Of a stretch of DNA of 26,011 bases, positions 7,290 to 15,155 are shown in pieces. The first letter of the stretch is position 1, and every line of letters begins with the position of its first letter. The notes beneath the pieces were generated by a model that did no database searches, was not told the origin of the DNA, and saw only the letters and a program-made list of their open reading frames with translations. A program made the translations under genes and the position numbers. This DNA is from an uncultured Christensenella sp. Lineage in GTDB: Bacteria > Bacillota > Clostridia > Christensenellales > UBA1242. The stretch lies in assembly GCA_905203645.1 (NCBI GenBank), contig CAJKWP010000009.1, positions 1 through 26,011 on the forward strand, given 5' to 3'.

Positions 7290-7838
7290 ATGTCAAGAAT
7301 AGGTAGAAAAGAAATCTTACTTCCACAAGGTGTTACAGTTGAAGTAAAAGACAATCTTGTTATAGTAAGTGGTCCAAAAGGAAAACTTGAACAAGAAATT
7401 GACAATCAAATTGTCGTAAAAGTTGAAGATGGAAAGGTTCATCTTACAAGACTTAACGAAACAAATGATGCAAAAGCAAAGCATGGTCTTTACAGGGCAT
7501 TAATCAACAATATGGCTCATGGCGTTTCAAACGGTTTTTCAAAAAAACTTGTTATAAATGGTGTTGGTTACAAAGCAAACAAACAAGGGAACAAACTTGT
7601 TTTGAACCTTGGACTTTCGCATCCAGTCGAAGTAGTTGAAGAAGAACATATAAAGCTTGAATGTCCTTCAGCAACTGAAATTGTTGTTTCAGGCATTGAC
7701 AAACAAGCAGTAGGTCAATTTGCTTCAAGAATCAGAGATTTGAGACCAGTTGAACCATATCATGCTTACGGAATCAAATATGATGATGAAGTAGTTATCA
7801 GAAAAGTCGGAAAAACTGCCGGAAAAGGTAAGAAATAG
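7290..7838 (+). CDS. rplF: 50S ribosomal protein L6
   Basis: 182 residues, typical. L6 has two similar alpha/beta domains and sits near the factor-binding stalk base. It begins MSRIGRKEILLPQGVTVEVK and contains the usual second-domain pattern VSGIDKQAVGQFASRIRDLR followed by EPYHAYGIKYDDEVV and a basic GKTAGKGKK tail. SD TAGGAGGT precedes the ATG. No anomalies were seen. Confidence 0.98.
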   Translation: MSRIGRKEILLPQGVTVEVKDNLVIVSGPKGKLEQEIDNQIVVKVEDGKVHLTRLNETNDAKAKHGLYRALINNMAHGVSNGFSKKLVINGVGYKANKQGNKLVLNLGLSHPVEVVEEEHIKLECPSATEIVVSGIDKQAVGQFASRIRDLRPVEPYHAYGIKYDDEVVIRKVGKTAGKGKK

Positions 7839-7849
7839 GAGCGATAAAA

Positions 7850-8218
7850 ATGTTTAATAAAAAAGATAAAAATCAAGCAAGACAAGTTCGTCATCTTAGG
7901 GTTCGTAACAAAATTTCTGGCACACCTGAAAGACCAAGACTTAATGTATACAGAAGTTTGAACGAAATTTACGCTCAGGTAATTGATGATGTGAACGGTA
8001 CAACATTGGCAAGTTGTTCAACGATGGACAAGGAATTGTCAAAACAGTTGGAAGGCAAAAACAAAACTGAACAAGCTAAAATTGTTGGTCTTGAAATTGC
8101 AAAAAGAGCAAAGGCAAACAAGATTGAAGATGTTGTTTTTGATAGAGGCGGATATCTTTATACAGGAAGAGTTCAAGCATTGGCAGATGGTGCTCGCGAA
8201 GGCGGATTAAGGTTCTAG
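7850..8218 (+). CDS. rplR: 50S ribosomal protein L18
   Basis: 122 residues, normal. L18 binds 5S rRNA and helps dock the 5S RNP on the 50S central protuberance. Characteristic blocks are RHLRVRNKISGTPERPRLNV, YRSLNEIYAQVIDD and the C-terminal FDRGGYLYTGRVQALADGAR EGGLRF. SD TAGGAGCG precedes the ATG; rpsE follows after 9 nt. Confidence 0.98.
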   Translation: MFNKKDKNQARQVRHLRVRNKISGTPERPRLNVYRSLNEIYAQVIDDVNGTTLASCSTMDKELSKQLEGKNKTEQAKIVGLEIAKRAKANKIEDVVFDRGGYLYTGRVQALADGAREGGLRF

Positions 8219-8227
8219 GAGGGTAAA

Positions 8228-8761
8228 ATGGAAAAAGAAAAAGAAAAATCATTCAAAAACAATCAATCACCAAGAACCAGAAGACAAGAAAGCGATATTG
8301 ACAAAAACTTAGTTTCTGTAAGAAGAGTAACCAAAGTTGTCAAAGGCGGACGTACAATGAGATTCAGCGCTTTGGTTGTTGTTGGTGATAGAAACGGAAG
8401 TGTTGGTATTGGAACTGGAAAGGCCAGTGAGGTGCCAATGGCTGTTGAAAAAGCAACAGAAAAAGCAAAGAAAAACATGAAAAAAATCAACATTATTGAC
8501 GGAACTATTCCTCATGAAGCAGTTGGTAAATACAGCACAAGCAAAATTTTGCTTATGCCTGCTAAACCTGGTTGCGGTGTTATTGCCGGCGGTAGCGCGC
8601 GTGCAGTTATAGAACTTGCAGGAATCAAAGATATCGTTACAAAAATTCATGGCTCCACAAACAAAATCAACTGTGTAAAAGCAACTTTAAATGGTCTTTT
8701 GTCAATAAAAACAAAAGAAGAAATTGCTGCTAAACGTGGTAAAAGTGTAGAGGAGATTTAA
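8228..8761 (+). CDS. rpsE: 30S ribosomal protein S5
   Basis: 177 residues with a charged N-terminal extension of about 25 residues (Lys/Glu/Gln/Arg-rich). S5 helps form the mRNA entry site and controls decoding fidelity. The double-stranded RNA-binding N domain carries VSVRRVTKVVKGGRTMRFSA, the spectinomycin-loop region, followed by VVGDRNGSVGIGTGKASEVP. The C-terminal domain has IAGGSARAVIELAGI and ends AAKRGKSVEEI, a near-universal ending. The sequence around the spectinomycin loop looks wild type. SD AGGAGGG; rpmD starts 1 nt after the stop. Confidence 0.98.
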   Translation: MEKEKEKSFKNNQSPRTRRQESDIDKNLVSVRRVTKVVKGGRTMRFSALVVVGDRNGSVGIGTGKASEVPMAVEKATEKAKKNMKKINIIDGTIPHEAVGKYSTSKILLMPAKPGCGVIAGGSARAVIELAGIKDIVTKIHGSTNKINCVKATLNGLLSIKTKEEIAAKRGKSVEEI

Positions 8762-8762
8762 T

Positions 8763-8948
8763 ATGGAAAAACAACTTAAAGTAACTTATGTAAGAAGCGC
8801 AATCGGCTACAACAAAAAACAAGCAAAAATTGTTGAAGCTTTGGGCTTTAAGAAACTTGGTCAAACAAGAGTTCTTCCTGATAATGAATCTATTCGTGGT
8901 AGCATTCATCACATAAATCATCTTCTTAAAGTGGAAGAAGTAAAATAG
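8763..8948 (+). CDS. rpmD: 50S ribosomal protein L30
   Basis: 61 residues. L30 is a small 50S protein absent from some bacteria. The sequence LKVTYVRSAIGYNKKQAKIV followed by EALGFKKLGQTRVLPDNESI and RGSIHHINHLLKVEEV fits the family well. Its SD (GAGGAGAT) lies in the last codons of rpsE, only 1 nt separating the two genes, so they are probably coupled. rplO follows after 12 nt. Confidence 0.96.
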   Translation: MEKQLKVTYVRSAIGYNKKQAKIVEALGFKKLGQTRVLPDNESIRGSIHHINHLLKVEEVK

Positions 8949-8960
8949 GAGGAAATTGAT

Positions 8961-9407
8961 ATGAAAATGCATGAATTAAAACCTGCTGAAGGTGCCAAAA
9001 CTTCTTCTAAGAGATTGGGCCGTGGTATCGGAAGCGGTATCGGTAAAACATCTGGTAAGGGCATGAAAGGACAAAACTCTCGTAGTGGCGGTGGTGTTCG
9101 TCCAGGATTTGAGGGCGGTCAATTACCACTTGTAAGAAAACTTCCCATCAGAGGGTTTAACAATTTCAATTTCAGAAAAGTTTATTCAATTGTAAATGTT
9201 GAAGATCTTGAAATATTTGAAGCAAACACTGTAATTGATGAAGAAATGCTTTATGTAAACAGAGTTGTAGGCAAAATGCAACCTAGTGGCTTGAAAGTTT
9301 TAGGAAAGGGAGAAATTACTAAACCATTCACCGTAAAAGCAAGTAAATTTTCAAATTCTGCAAAAGAAAAAATTGAAAAAGCTGGTGGAAAAGTTGAGGT
9401 GATTTGA
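8961..9407 (+). CDS. rplO: 50S ribosomal protein L15
   Basis: 148 residues, typical. L15 is a late-assembly 50S protein whose Gly-rich, basic N-terminal arm threads into 23S rRNA. The arm is visible as KRLGRGIGSGIGKTSGKGMK then SGGGVRPGFEGGQLPL; the C-terminal domain contains LKVLGKGEITKPFTVKA. SD AGGAGG precedes the ATG. Its TGA shares its last base with the secY ATG at 9407. Confidence 0.98.
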   Translation: MKMHELKPAEGAKTSSKRLGRGIGSGIGKTSGKGMKGQNSRSGGGVRPGFEGGQLPLVRKLPIRGFNNFNFRKVYSIVNVEDLEIFEANTVIDEEMLYVNRVVGKMQPSGLKVLGKGEITKPFTVKASKFSNSAKEKIEKAGGKVEVI

Positions 9408-10708
9408 TGTTTAAAACATTCATAAACGCATTCAAAATTAAAGATTTAAGGGGTAAAATACTTCTTACCCTTCTTCTTTTATTCATTTTTAGAGTTGGAT
9501 GTTGGCTTCCAATTCCTGGTATTGATGTTTCTCTGTTTAAATCTACAACAGAAGGTAATACATTTTTGTCATTGCTGAGTTCCATTTCTGGTGGTGCATT
9601 GGCAAATGGTTCTGTTTTGGCACTGGGTGTTGCACCTTATATAAACGCTTCTATTATTGTGCAACTGCTTGCAGTAGCAATTCCTGCTTTGGAAAAACTC
9701 GCACAACAGGGAGAAGAGGGCAGAAAAAAAATGAGCCTTATCACAAGGCTTGCTGCACTTGTTTACGCCATTGCACAATCTGTTATAATTGTTGTAGCAC
9801 TCAAAGATAAAATTGATCCCAACATGCTTTGGGAAGGTGCTCCAACATGGCTTGCGTGTTGCATAATTTCAGTTATTTTGATTGCTGGTGGTATGTTTAC
9901 TGTGTGGCTTGGTGAACGCATTACCGAACTTGGTGTTGGAAATGGTATGTCGCTTTTGATCTTCGTTGGTATTTTGTCTTCTGCTGGTGCAGCATTGCTT
10001 ACTGTGTTTGAAAAAGTATTTGCCGGAAATATCACGTATCTTTGGACACTTTTGATATTTGCTTTGGCAATTGTTGTTATTTTTGGACTTATAGTTTTTG
10101 TTGACTTAGCTGAAAGGAAAATTCCAGTTCAATATGCGAAACAACTCAAAGGTCGCAAAATGTATGGTGGGCAAAGTACGTTTATTCCAGTTCGAATCAA
10201 TGCTTCTGGAGTAATGCCAATAATCTTTGCAAGTATGTTTTTGACGCTGCCACAAATGTTGTTCCAAACATTCTGGCCAAACTCTGATGCTTATAAATGG
10301 TATGCAGAATATATGGGAACTGGTTCATGGGTTTACATTGTAGTTACAGCAATTTTGATATTGTTCTTTGCATTCTTTTATGCTCAAATTACATTCAAAC
10401 CTGATGAAATCAGCAGAAACTTGCAACAGAGTGGTGGATTTATTCCAGGTATAAGAGCAGGCAGACCTACAAGTGACTATTTGAAAAAAATATCTTCAAG
10501 AATCACATTGTTTGGCGCTATATTCCTTGCGTTTATTGCATTGATCCCAAGCTTGGCATTGAAAGCTGCTGGAAACGCTTTGGATGCAACACTTATAAAT
10601 GCATTCAGTGCTACTGGTCTTATGATTGTTGTTTCGGTCGCTTTGGAACTTGACAAACAACTTGAAGCACAAATGCTTATGCGTAATTATAAAGGATTTT
10701 TAAAATGA
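9407..10708 (+). CDS. secY: Preprotein translocase subunit SecY
   Basis: 433 residues with ten predicted membrane helices, the standard length. SecY forms the channel of the general secretion pathway with SecE and SecG, driven by SecA. Diagnostic blocks are LFIFRVGCWLPIPGIDVSLF in the first helix/plug region, LGVAPYINASIIVQLL, the cytosolic AERKIPVQYAKQLKGRKMYG loop and FIPGIRAGRPTSDYL. I chose ATG 9407 instead of the in-frame TTG at 9404 because GAGGTG (9396-9401) is 5 nt from the ATG but only 2 nt from the TTG. It overlaps rplO by 1 nt and adk by 4 nt. Confidence 0.98.
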   Translation: MFKTFINAFKIKDLRGKILLTLLLLFIFRVGCWLPIPGIDVSLFKSTTEGNTFLSLLSSISGGALANGSVLALGVAPYINASIIVQLLAVAIPALEKLAQQGEEGRKKMSLITRLAALVYAIAQSVIIVVALKDKIDPNMLWEGAPTWLACCIISVILIAGGMFTVWLGERITELGVGNGMSLLIFVGILSSAGAALLTVFEKVFAGNITYLWTLLIFALAIVVIFGLIVFVDLAERKIPVQYAKQLKGRKMYGGQSTFIPVRINASGVMPIIFASMFLTLPQMLFQTFWPNSDAYKWYAEYMGTGSWVYIVVTAILILFFAFFYAQITFKPDEISRNLQQSGGFIPGIRAGRPTSDYLKKISSRITLFGAIFLAFIALIPSLALKAAGNALDATLINAFSATGLMIVVSVALELDKQLEAQMLMRNYKGFLK

Positions 10709-11328
10709 GATTGATTTTACTTGGTGCCCCAGGATGTGGCAAAGGTACACTTGCTGGCAATATTGTAAAAGAAAACTCTTATTGTCATATTTCAACAGGT
10801 GAAATATTAAGGCAAAACATTGCCTTGGGTACACCTGTTGGATTGATGGCAAAGTCATATATTGACAAGGGACATTTTGTTCCAGACGAAATTATAATAA
10901 AACTATTAAAAGAAAAACTTGCAACAATACATGACGACAATTTTATTTTGGATGGTTTTCCAAGAAACTTGGCGCAAGCAAAAGAACTTGATGCTATCAC
11001 AAAAATTGATAAAGTTGTTTATATAAATGTCGACTATGAAACTATTTTGAAACGAATTACCGGTCGAAGAGTTTGTGGTGATTGTGGCAAAGTATTCAAT
11101 ACAGAATTTTACGACAAAATCGAATGTGATAACTGCGGTGGAATATTGATTCAACGCAATGATGACAAAGAAGAAATTGTAAAAGAACGTTTTGAAGTGT
11201 ACGAAAAACAGACAAAACCTTTGATTGATTATTACAAAAAACAAAGCAAGTTTTATACAGTTAGTGCAGGTAAAACACCTTTGGAAACATATAAAAATTT
11301 CCAAAATCTGTTTTTGGAGGAAATCTGA
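10705..11328 (+). CDS. adk: Adenylate kinase, zinc-LID type
   Basis: 207 residues. It catalyses ATP + AMP = 2 ADP in the cytoplasm. The P-loop GAPGCGKGT is at residues 7-15, the AMP-binding HISTGEILR near 28-36 and DGFPR at 83-87. The LID domain holds four Cys (124, 127, 141, 144; CGDCGK and CDNCGG), so it is the long, zinc-binding Gram-positive type. The start ATG overlaps the secY TGA (ATGA) with AAAGGA upstream. Position between secY and map is the common one in Bacillota. Confidence 0.97.
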   Translation: MRLILLGAPGCGKGTLAGNIVKENSYCHISTGEILRQNIALGTPVGLMAKSYIDKGHFVPDEIIIKLLKEKLATIHDDNFILDGFPRNLAQAKELDAITKIDKVVYINVDYETILKRITGRRVCGDCGKVFNTEFYDKIECDNCGGILIQRNDDKEEIVKERFEVYEKQTKPLIDYYKKQSKFYTVSAGKTPLETYKNFQNLFLEEI

Positions 11329-12074
11329 TGGCTTTTTCTGAAAACGATATAGTCAAAATGCGTAAGGCTGGCGAGATGACAGGCAAGGCTTTGAAATATG
11401 CTGAAAGCCTTATAGAACCTGGAATTTCGACAAAGTATCTTGACAAAAAAATATATCAATATATAATAAATATGGGTGGGCAACCAAATTTTTTGGATTA
11501 TGATGGATATCCAGCTTCAATCTGTGCTTCGGTAAATGAAGTTGTTGTTCACGGAATACCTTCAGAAGATATAATATTGAAAGAAGGTGACATAATTTCT
11601 GTTGACTTAGGAGTTATGTACAAAGGTTTCAATGGTGATGCTGCAAGAACATTTGCTGTTGGAAAAATTTCACCAGAAAAACAACGGCTTATCGATGTTA
11701 CAAAACAATGCTTTTATGAAGGATTGAAACAAGTTAAAGTTGGTGCACATGTTGGCGATATTGGTCAAGCGGTTCAAACTTACGCAGAGGAAAACGGCTA
11801 TTCGGTTGTGCGTGAATTGGTTGGTCACGGTATCGGCAGGGATATGCACATGGATCCTCAAGTTCCAAACTATGGAACAAAAGGTCATGGTCCTGTCTTG
11901 GAAGCCAATATGGCTATTGCTATTGAACCGATGATAAATATGGGCAAAAAGAATATATATCTTAAAAGTGATGGGTGGACAGTTTACACAAAAGACGGTT
12001 TGCCATCAGCACATTACGAAAATACAGTCCTTATTACACCTACAACTGTGGAGATTTTGACCAATGAATTATGA
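11328..12074 (+). CDS. map: Methionine aminopeptidase, type I
   Basis: 248 residues, typical of type Ia. It removes the initiator Met from nascent proteins at the ribosome. The five metal ligands of the pita-bread fold are all present: Asp93 and Asp104 (SVDLGVMYKGFNGDAART), His167 (GHGIGRDMH), Glu200 (IAIEPM) and Glu231 (AHYENTVLIT); His75 is the substrate-binding His. There is no N-terminal zinc-finger/SH3-binding extension. SD TTGGAGG; its ATG shares one base with the adk TGA, and its end overlaps the next gene by 11 nt. Confidence 0.97.
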   Translation: MAFSENDIVKMRKAGEMTGKALKYAESLIEPGISTKYLDKKIYQYIINMGGQPNFLDYDGYPASICASVNEVVVHGIPSEDIILKEGDIISVDLGVMYKGFNGDAARTFAVGKISPEKQRLIDVTKQCFYEGLKQVKVGAHVGDIGQAVQTYAEENGYSVVRELVGHGIGRDMHMDPQVPNYGTKGHGPVLEANMAIAIEPMINMGKKNIYLKSDGWTVYTKDGLPSAHYENTVLITPTTVEILTNEL

Positions 12075-12324
12075 AAAAGGTGACATAGTAATTTCTATTG
12101 CTGGTCGTGATTGCGGACAAATATTTTTGGTGTGGAGTTTGCAAGGTTACGATGTCTTTCTTGTAAATGGGAAGCTGAGAAAAATTAACTCGCCCAAGAA
12201 AAAAAATGTAAAACATATAATGTTTAAAAACAAATCGCCTTATTTTAAACAAATGTGTGATAAAGGACAGGTGTTTAACGATGCGCTTGTCAGAAAAATA
12301 TTAAAATTTGAAGAAAATTTGTAA
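12064..12324 (+). CDS. KOW-domain RNA-binding protein (L14e/L6e/L27e-like)
   Basis: 86 residues. The N terminus YEKGDIVISIAGRDCGQIFL with the following Val/Asn-Gly-Lys strand (VFLVNGKLRKI) is a KOW/SH3-like barrel of the kind found in the small proteins encoded between map and infA in many Bacillota. These are thought to bind ribosomal RNA, but the exact function is unknown. The middle is basic (SPKKKNVKH). It starts 11 nt inside map; infA starts 11 nt after its stop. The ribosomal context supports a translation role (inference). Confidence 0.85.
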   Translation: MNYEKGDIVISIAGRDCGQIFLVWSLQGYDVFLVNGKLRKINSPKKKNVKHIMFKNKSPYFKQMCDKGQVFNDALVRKILKFEENL

Positions 12325-12335
12325 AAGGAGTTGTT

Positions 12336-12557
12336 ATGTCAAAGGAAGATGTGATAGAATTTGAAGGAGTGGTAGAAGAAGTTTTACCAAATACAACCTT
12401 TAAAGTTCGTTTAAGCAATGGACATGTTATAACAGCATACATTTCTGGCAGATTGAGAATGAACTATATCAAAATTTTGGAAGGCGATAAAGTTAAAATT
12501 GAAATGAGTCCATATGATTTGACCAAAGGTCGAATTATTTGGCGAGCAAAAAATTAG
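12336..12557 (+). CDS. infA: Translation initiation factor IF-1
   Basis: 73 residues, the usual 72-73. IF-1 is an OB-fold protein that occupies the 30S A site during initiation and works with IF-2 and IF-3. The pattern MSKEDVIEFEGVVEEVLPNT, FKVRLSNGHVITAYISGRLR and GDKVKIEMSPYDLTKGRI is nearly invariant in the family. SD AAAGGAG precedes the ATG. rpmJ starts 8 nt after its stop. Confidence 0.98.
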   Translation: MSKEDVIEFEGVVEEVLPNTTFKVRLSNGHVITAYISGRLRMNYIKILEGDKVKIEMSPYDLTKGRIIWRAKN

Positions 12558-12565
12558 GAGGAGTT

Positions 12566-12682
12566 ATGAAAGTAAGACCATCTGTAAAACCTATGTGTGA
12601 CAAATGCAAGGTTATCAAACGAGAAGGAAAGGTTATGGTAATTTGCCCAAAAGACCCATCTCATAAACAAACCCAAGGTTAA
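12566..12682 (+). CDS. rpmJ: 50S ribosomal protein L36, zinc-binding form
   Basis: 38 residues, too short for routine ORF lists but clear when read: it begins MKVRPSVKPMCDKCKVIKRE, followed by GKVMVICPKDPSHKQTQG. The zinc ligands Cys11, Cys14, Cys27 and His33 are all present, so this is the C+ form. L36 is the smallest 50S protein and stabilises 23S rRNA near the L6/L16 region. SD AGGAGGAG (12556-12563) sits just before the ATG at 12566. It is followed by the only long gap in the operon (93 nt). Confidence 0.97.
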   Translation: MKVRPSVKPMCDKCKVIKREGKVMVICPKDPSHKQTQG

Positions 12683-12775
12683 TTGGTTTAAAGTCGAAAA
12701 TGAACAACGTTTTTTCGCGGCAAAATAAAAACGTTGATGATATAAAAAAAAATAAATTTGGAGGAAAAAACAAAT
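12683..12775 (+). promoter_or_regulatory. rpmJ-rpsM spacer with 10-bp hairpin
   Basis: The spacer contains a perfect inverted repeat, CAACGTTTTT (12705-12714) with AAAAACGTTG (12727-12736), around a 12-nt loop (TCGCGGCAAAAT). It is followed by an A-rich tract and the rpsM SD (GGAGG, 12760-12764). There is no T-run after the stem, so it is not a + strand terminator, and I see no convincing promoter. In E. coli the corresponding alpha-operon leader is bound by S4; rpsD is also in this operon, so an autoregulatory site is a possible but unproven reading. Confidence 0.4.
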
Positions 12776-13153
12776 ATGGCAAGAATCGCTGGTGTGGATT
12801 TACCCAGAGAGAAAAGAGTAGAAATTGGTCTTACCTATATTTATGGTATTGGAAGAGTAACTTCAAACAAAATCTTGGCTGAAACAGGTATCAATCCTGA
12901 TACACGTGTAAAAGACCTTGATGAAAATGACGTTGCAAAACTTCGTGCTGTAATTGAAAAAGACCATATCGTTGAAGGTGAACTCAGAAAAGAAGTCGCT
13001 ATGAATATCAAGCGTCTTTCAGAAATTGGTTCATATCGTGGTGTTCGTCACAGAAAAGGGCTTCCAGTTCGTGGACAGAACACAAGAACAAATACTAGAA
13101 CAAGAAAAGGCCCAAGAAAAGTCGTTGGCGGAAGCAGTAAGAAAGGTAAATAA
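12776..13153 (+). CDS. rpsM: 30S ribosomal protein S13
   Basis: 125 residues from the ATG at 12776, chosen over an upstream in-frame ATG at 12758 because MARIAGVDLPREKRVEIGL is the canonical start and GGAGG lies 11 nt before it. S13 is in the 30S head, contacting S19, L5 and P-site tRNA. The helix-two-turn-helix region (YIYGIGRVTSNKILAETGI), the SYRGVRHRKGLPVRGQNTR block and the basic C-terminal tail reaching the tRNA are all normal. rpsK starts 2 nt after its stop. Confidence 0.98.
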   Translation: MARIAGVDLPREKRVEIGLTYIYGIGRVTSNKILAETGINPDTRVKDLDENDVAKLRAVIEKDHIVEGELRKEVAMNIKRLSEIGSYRGVRHRKGLPVRGQNTRTNTRTRKGPRKVVGGSSKKGK

Positions 13154-13155
13154 TT

Positions 13156-13542
13156 ATGGCAGTAGTTAAGACAAAAAAGAAGAGAGTTTCAAAGAATATT
13201 GACAAAGGTCAAGTTCATATCAAATCTTCATTCAACAATACCTTGGTTACTTTTTCTGACACAGAAGGAAATGTAATTTCTTGGTCAAGTTCAGGTAAAC
13301 TTGGTTTTAAGGGCTCAAAAAAGAGCACACCATTTGCAGCACAACAAAGTGTTGAAGATGCAGCAAAAGTCGCAAAGGAGCACGGAATAAGAAGTGTTGA
13401 AGTTTATGTTAAAGGACCTGGCAATGGTCGTGAAGCAGCTATCAGAGCTCTTCAAACAGCTGAAATCAACGTTACTATGATTAGAGATGTTTCTCCAATC
13501 GCTCACAATGGATGCCGTCCTCCAAAAACAAGAAGAATATAG
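13156..13542 (+). CDS. rpsK: 30S ribosomal protein S11
   Basis: 128 residues, typical. S11 lies on the 30S platform near the E site and the mRNA SD helix. Diagnostic blocks are GQVHIKSSFNNTLVTFSDTE, FKGSKKSTPFAAQ and the C-terminal VSPIAHNGCRPPKTRRI, which is nearly universal. The SD is weaker than its neighbours (AAAGGT overlapping the rpsM end), and the 2-nt gap suggests coupled translation with rpsM. Confidence 0.98.
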   Translation: MAVVKTKKKRVSKNIDKGQVHIKSSFNNTLVTFSDTEGNVISWSSSGKLGFKGSKKSTPFAAQQSVEDAAKVAKEHGIRSVEVYVKGPGNGREAAIRALQTAEINVTMIRDVSPIAHNGCRPPKTRRI

Positions 13543-13554
13543 GAGGAAGAACAA

Positions 13555-14175
13555 ATGGCAAAAATGGTTGGACCAGATTGTCGTCAATGTCGTCGTGAAG
13601 GTTGCAAACTTTTTTTGAAAGGCGAAAGATGCGTAAGCAAAAAATGTGCTTTTGAAAGAAGACCTGTAATACCTGGACAACATGGCGCTTCAAGAAAAAG
13701 AGTAACTGAATACGGAACACAGCTTCGTGAAAAACAAAAAGTTAAAAAGGCTTATGGTATTTTGGAAAAACAATTCAGAAAATACTATGAAGAAGCTGAA
13801 AGAATGAAAGGTGTTACCGGTGAAAATATGCTTTCACTTATCGAAAGAAGACTTGACAACGTTATTTACAGAATGGGTATCGGAGCAAGCAGAAGTGAAT
13901 GCAGACAAATTGTTAACCACGGACATATCACCGTAAACGGAAGAAGAGTAAACATTCCATCTTACATTGTAAAAGTTGGCGACGTTATAGCTGTTAAAGA
14001 AAACAAAAAAGATTTGGAAATGTTCAAACAACTTAAAGGTATGAAAATTGTTATGCCAAAATGGTTGGAATTTAACGCAGACACACTTACAGGAAAAATA
14101 TTGGCTATGCCACAAAGAGAAGATATTGACCTTAATATCCAAGAACACTTGATTATCGAACTTTATTCAAGGTAA
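13555..14175 (+). CDS. rpsD: 30S ribosomal protein S4, zinc-binding form
   Basis: 206 residues, standard. S4 nucleates 30S body assembly and shapes the mRNA entry site. The N terminus carries Cys9, 12, 17, 26 and 31 (DCRQCRREGC then GERCVSKKC), matching the C9/C12/C26/C31 zinc site known from Thermus S4. The S4 RNA-binding domain follows (about residues 95-160, ERRLDNVIYRMGIGASRSEC and VNHGHITVNGRRVNIPS). Location between rpsK and rpoA is the clostridial arrangement; in Bacillus rpsD lies elsewhere. SD AGGAGG. Confidence 0.98.
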   Translation: MAKMVGPDCRQCRREGCKLFLKGERCVSKKCAFERRPVIPGQHGASRKRVTEYGTQLREKQKVKKAYGILEKQFRKYYEEAERMKGVTGENMLSLIERRLDNVIYRMGIGASRSECRQIVNHGHITVNGRRVNIPSYIVKVGDVIAVKENKKDLEMFKQLKGMKIVMPKWLEFNADTLTGKILAMPQREDIDLNIQEHLIIELYSR

Positions 14176-14192
14176 AATGGAGGTATAAATTT

Positions 14193-15146
14193 ATGATGGA
14201 AATCGAAAGACCAAAGATTACTTGTGAAGAAACAGACAATGGAAGTTTTGCAAGGTTCATTATTGAACCACTGGAAAAAGGTTATGGTATTACTTTGGGG
14301 AATTGCCTTCGAAGAACACTTTTGTCTTCTTTACCAGGTGCTGCACCAATTGCTATAAGAATTGGCGGAGTTTTGCATGAATTTTCAACTGTAAGAGGTG
14401 TAGTTGAAGATGTTGTTGATATTGTTTTGAATTTGAAAGGTCTTTACGTAAAAACAACTGTGGAAGACCCAGATTGGACAACTGTTATCAAAATCAACAA
14501 AAAAGGCGCTGGAGTGGTTACAGCAAGCGATTTTGAACCAAATGACCAAATTGAAATTTTGAACAAAGATATGTACATTTGTACTTTGGATGATGATGCT
14601 GACTTCAAATTGGAAGTAAAAATCGGAAAAGGTAGAGGGTATGTAAGCGGAAATGCTAACAAAGAAAGAGTTGATGATATTGACTTTATTGCAATTGACT
14701 CACTTTATTCACCAGTTAAAAAAGTTAACTACAGTGTGGAAAATACTCGTGTTGGTCAAAGTATCGACTATGATAAGCTTACACTTGAAGTGACAACAAA
14801 TGGAACAATTACCGCAAGAGAAATTGTATCATTGGCTGGCAAAATTATTATGGAACATGTTGGACTTTTTGTTTCACTTTGCTCCAATATGAATGACATG
14901 AATATCTTAATTTCACATGAAGATGACGGACAAACAAAATTTTTGGAAATGCCTATTGAAGACATGGACTTGTCAGTTCGTTCTTACAACTGTTTGAAAA
15001 GAGCAAACATCAACACAGTTGAAGATCTTGTGAAGAAATCAAAAAATGATATGCTTAAAGTACGCAATCTTGGGCTTAAATCAATCGAAGAAGTTATTGC
15101 AAAGCTTGAAGATTACGGTTTGTCTTTAAGAATCGAAGAAGAATAG
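14193..15146 (+). CDS. rpoA: DNA-directed RNA polymerase subunit alpha
   Basis: 317 residues, full length. Alpha dimerises to seed RNA polymerase assembly and its CTD binds UP elements and activators. The alpha-NTD (about 1-230) shows GYGITLGNCLRRTLLSS and GVVEDVVDIVLNLKGL; the alpha-CTD (258-315) has SVRSYNCLKRANINTVEDL and LKVRNLGLKSIEEVIAKL. Two tandem ATGs (14193 and 14196) are possible; the first is 8 nt after TGGAGGT and fits better. rplQ follows after 9 nt. Confidence 0.98.
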   Translation: MMEIERPKITCEETDNGSFARFIIEPLEKGYGITLGNCLRRTLLSSLPGAAPIAIRIGGVLHEFSTVRGVVEDVVDIVLNLKGLYVKTTVEDPDWTTVIKINKKGAGVVTASDFEPNDQIEILNKDMYICTLDDDADFKLEVKIGKGRGYVSGNANKERVDDIDFIAIDSLYSPVKKVNYSVENTRVGQSIDYDKLTLEVTTNGTITAREIVSLAGKIIMEHVGLFVSLCSNMNDMNILISHEDDGQTKFLEMPIEDMDLSVRSYNCLKRANINTVEDLVKKSKNDMLKVRNLGLKSIEEVIAKLEDYGLSLRIEEE

Positions 15147-15155
15147 GAGAAAAAT

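Noticed and set aside
9404..9406. TTG start for secY
   Set aside because: The ATG at 9407 has better spacing (5 nt) from GAGGTG and is the better initiator.
12700..12882. 60-residue + frame starting in the rpmJ-rpsM gap
   Set aside because: It runs into rpsM in another frame; the ATG sits in the hairpin region without an SD and the product resembles nothing.
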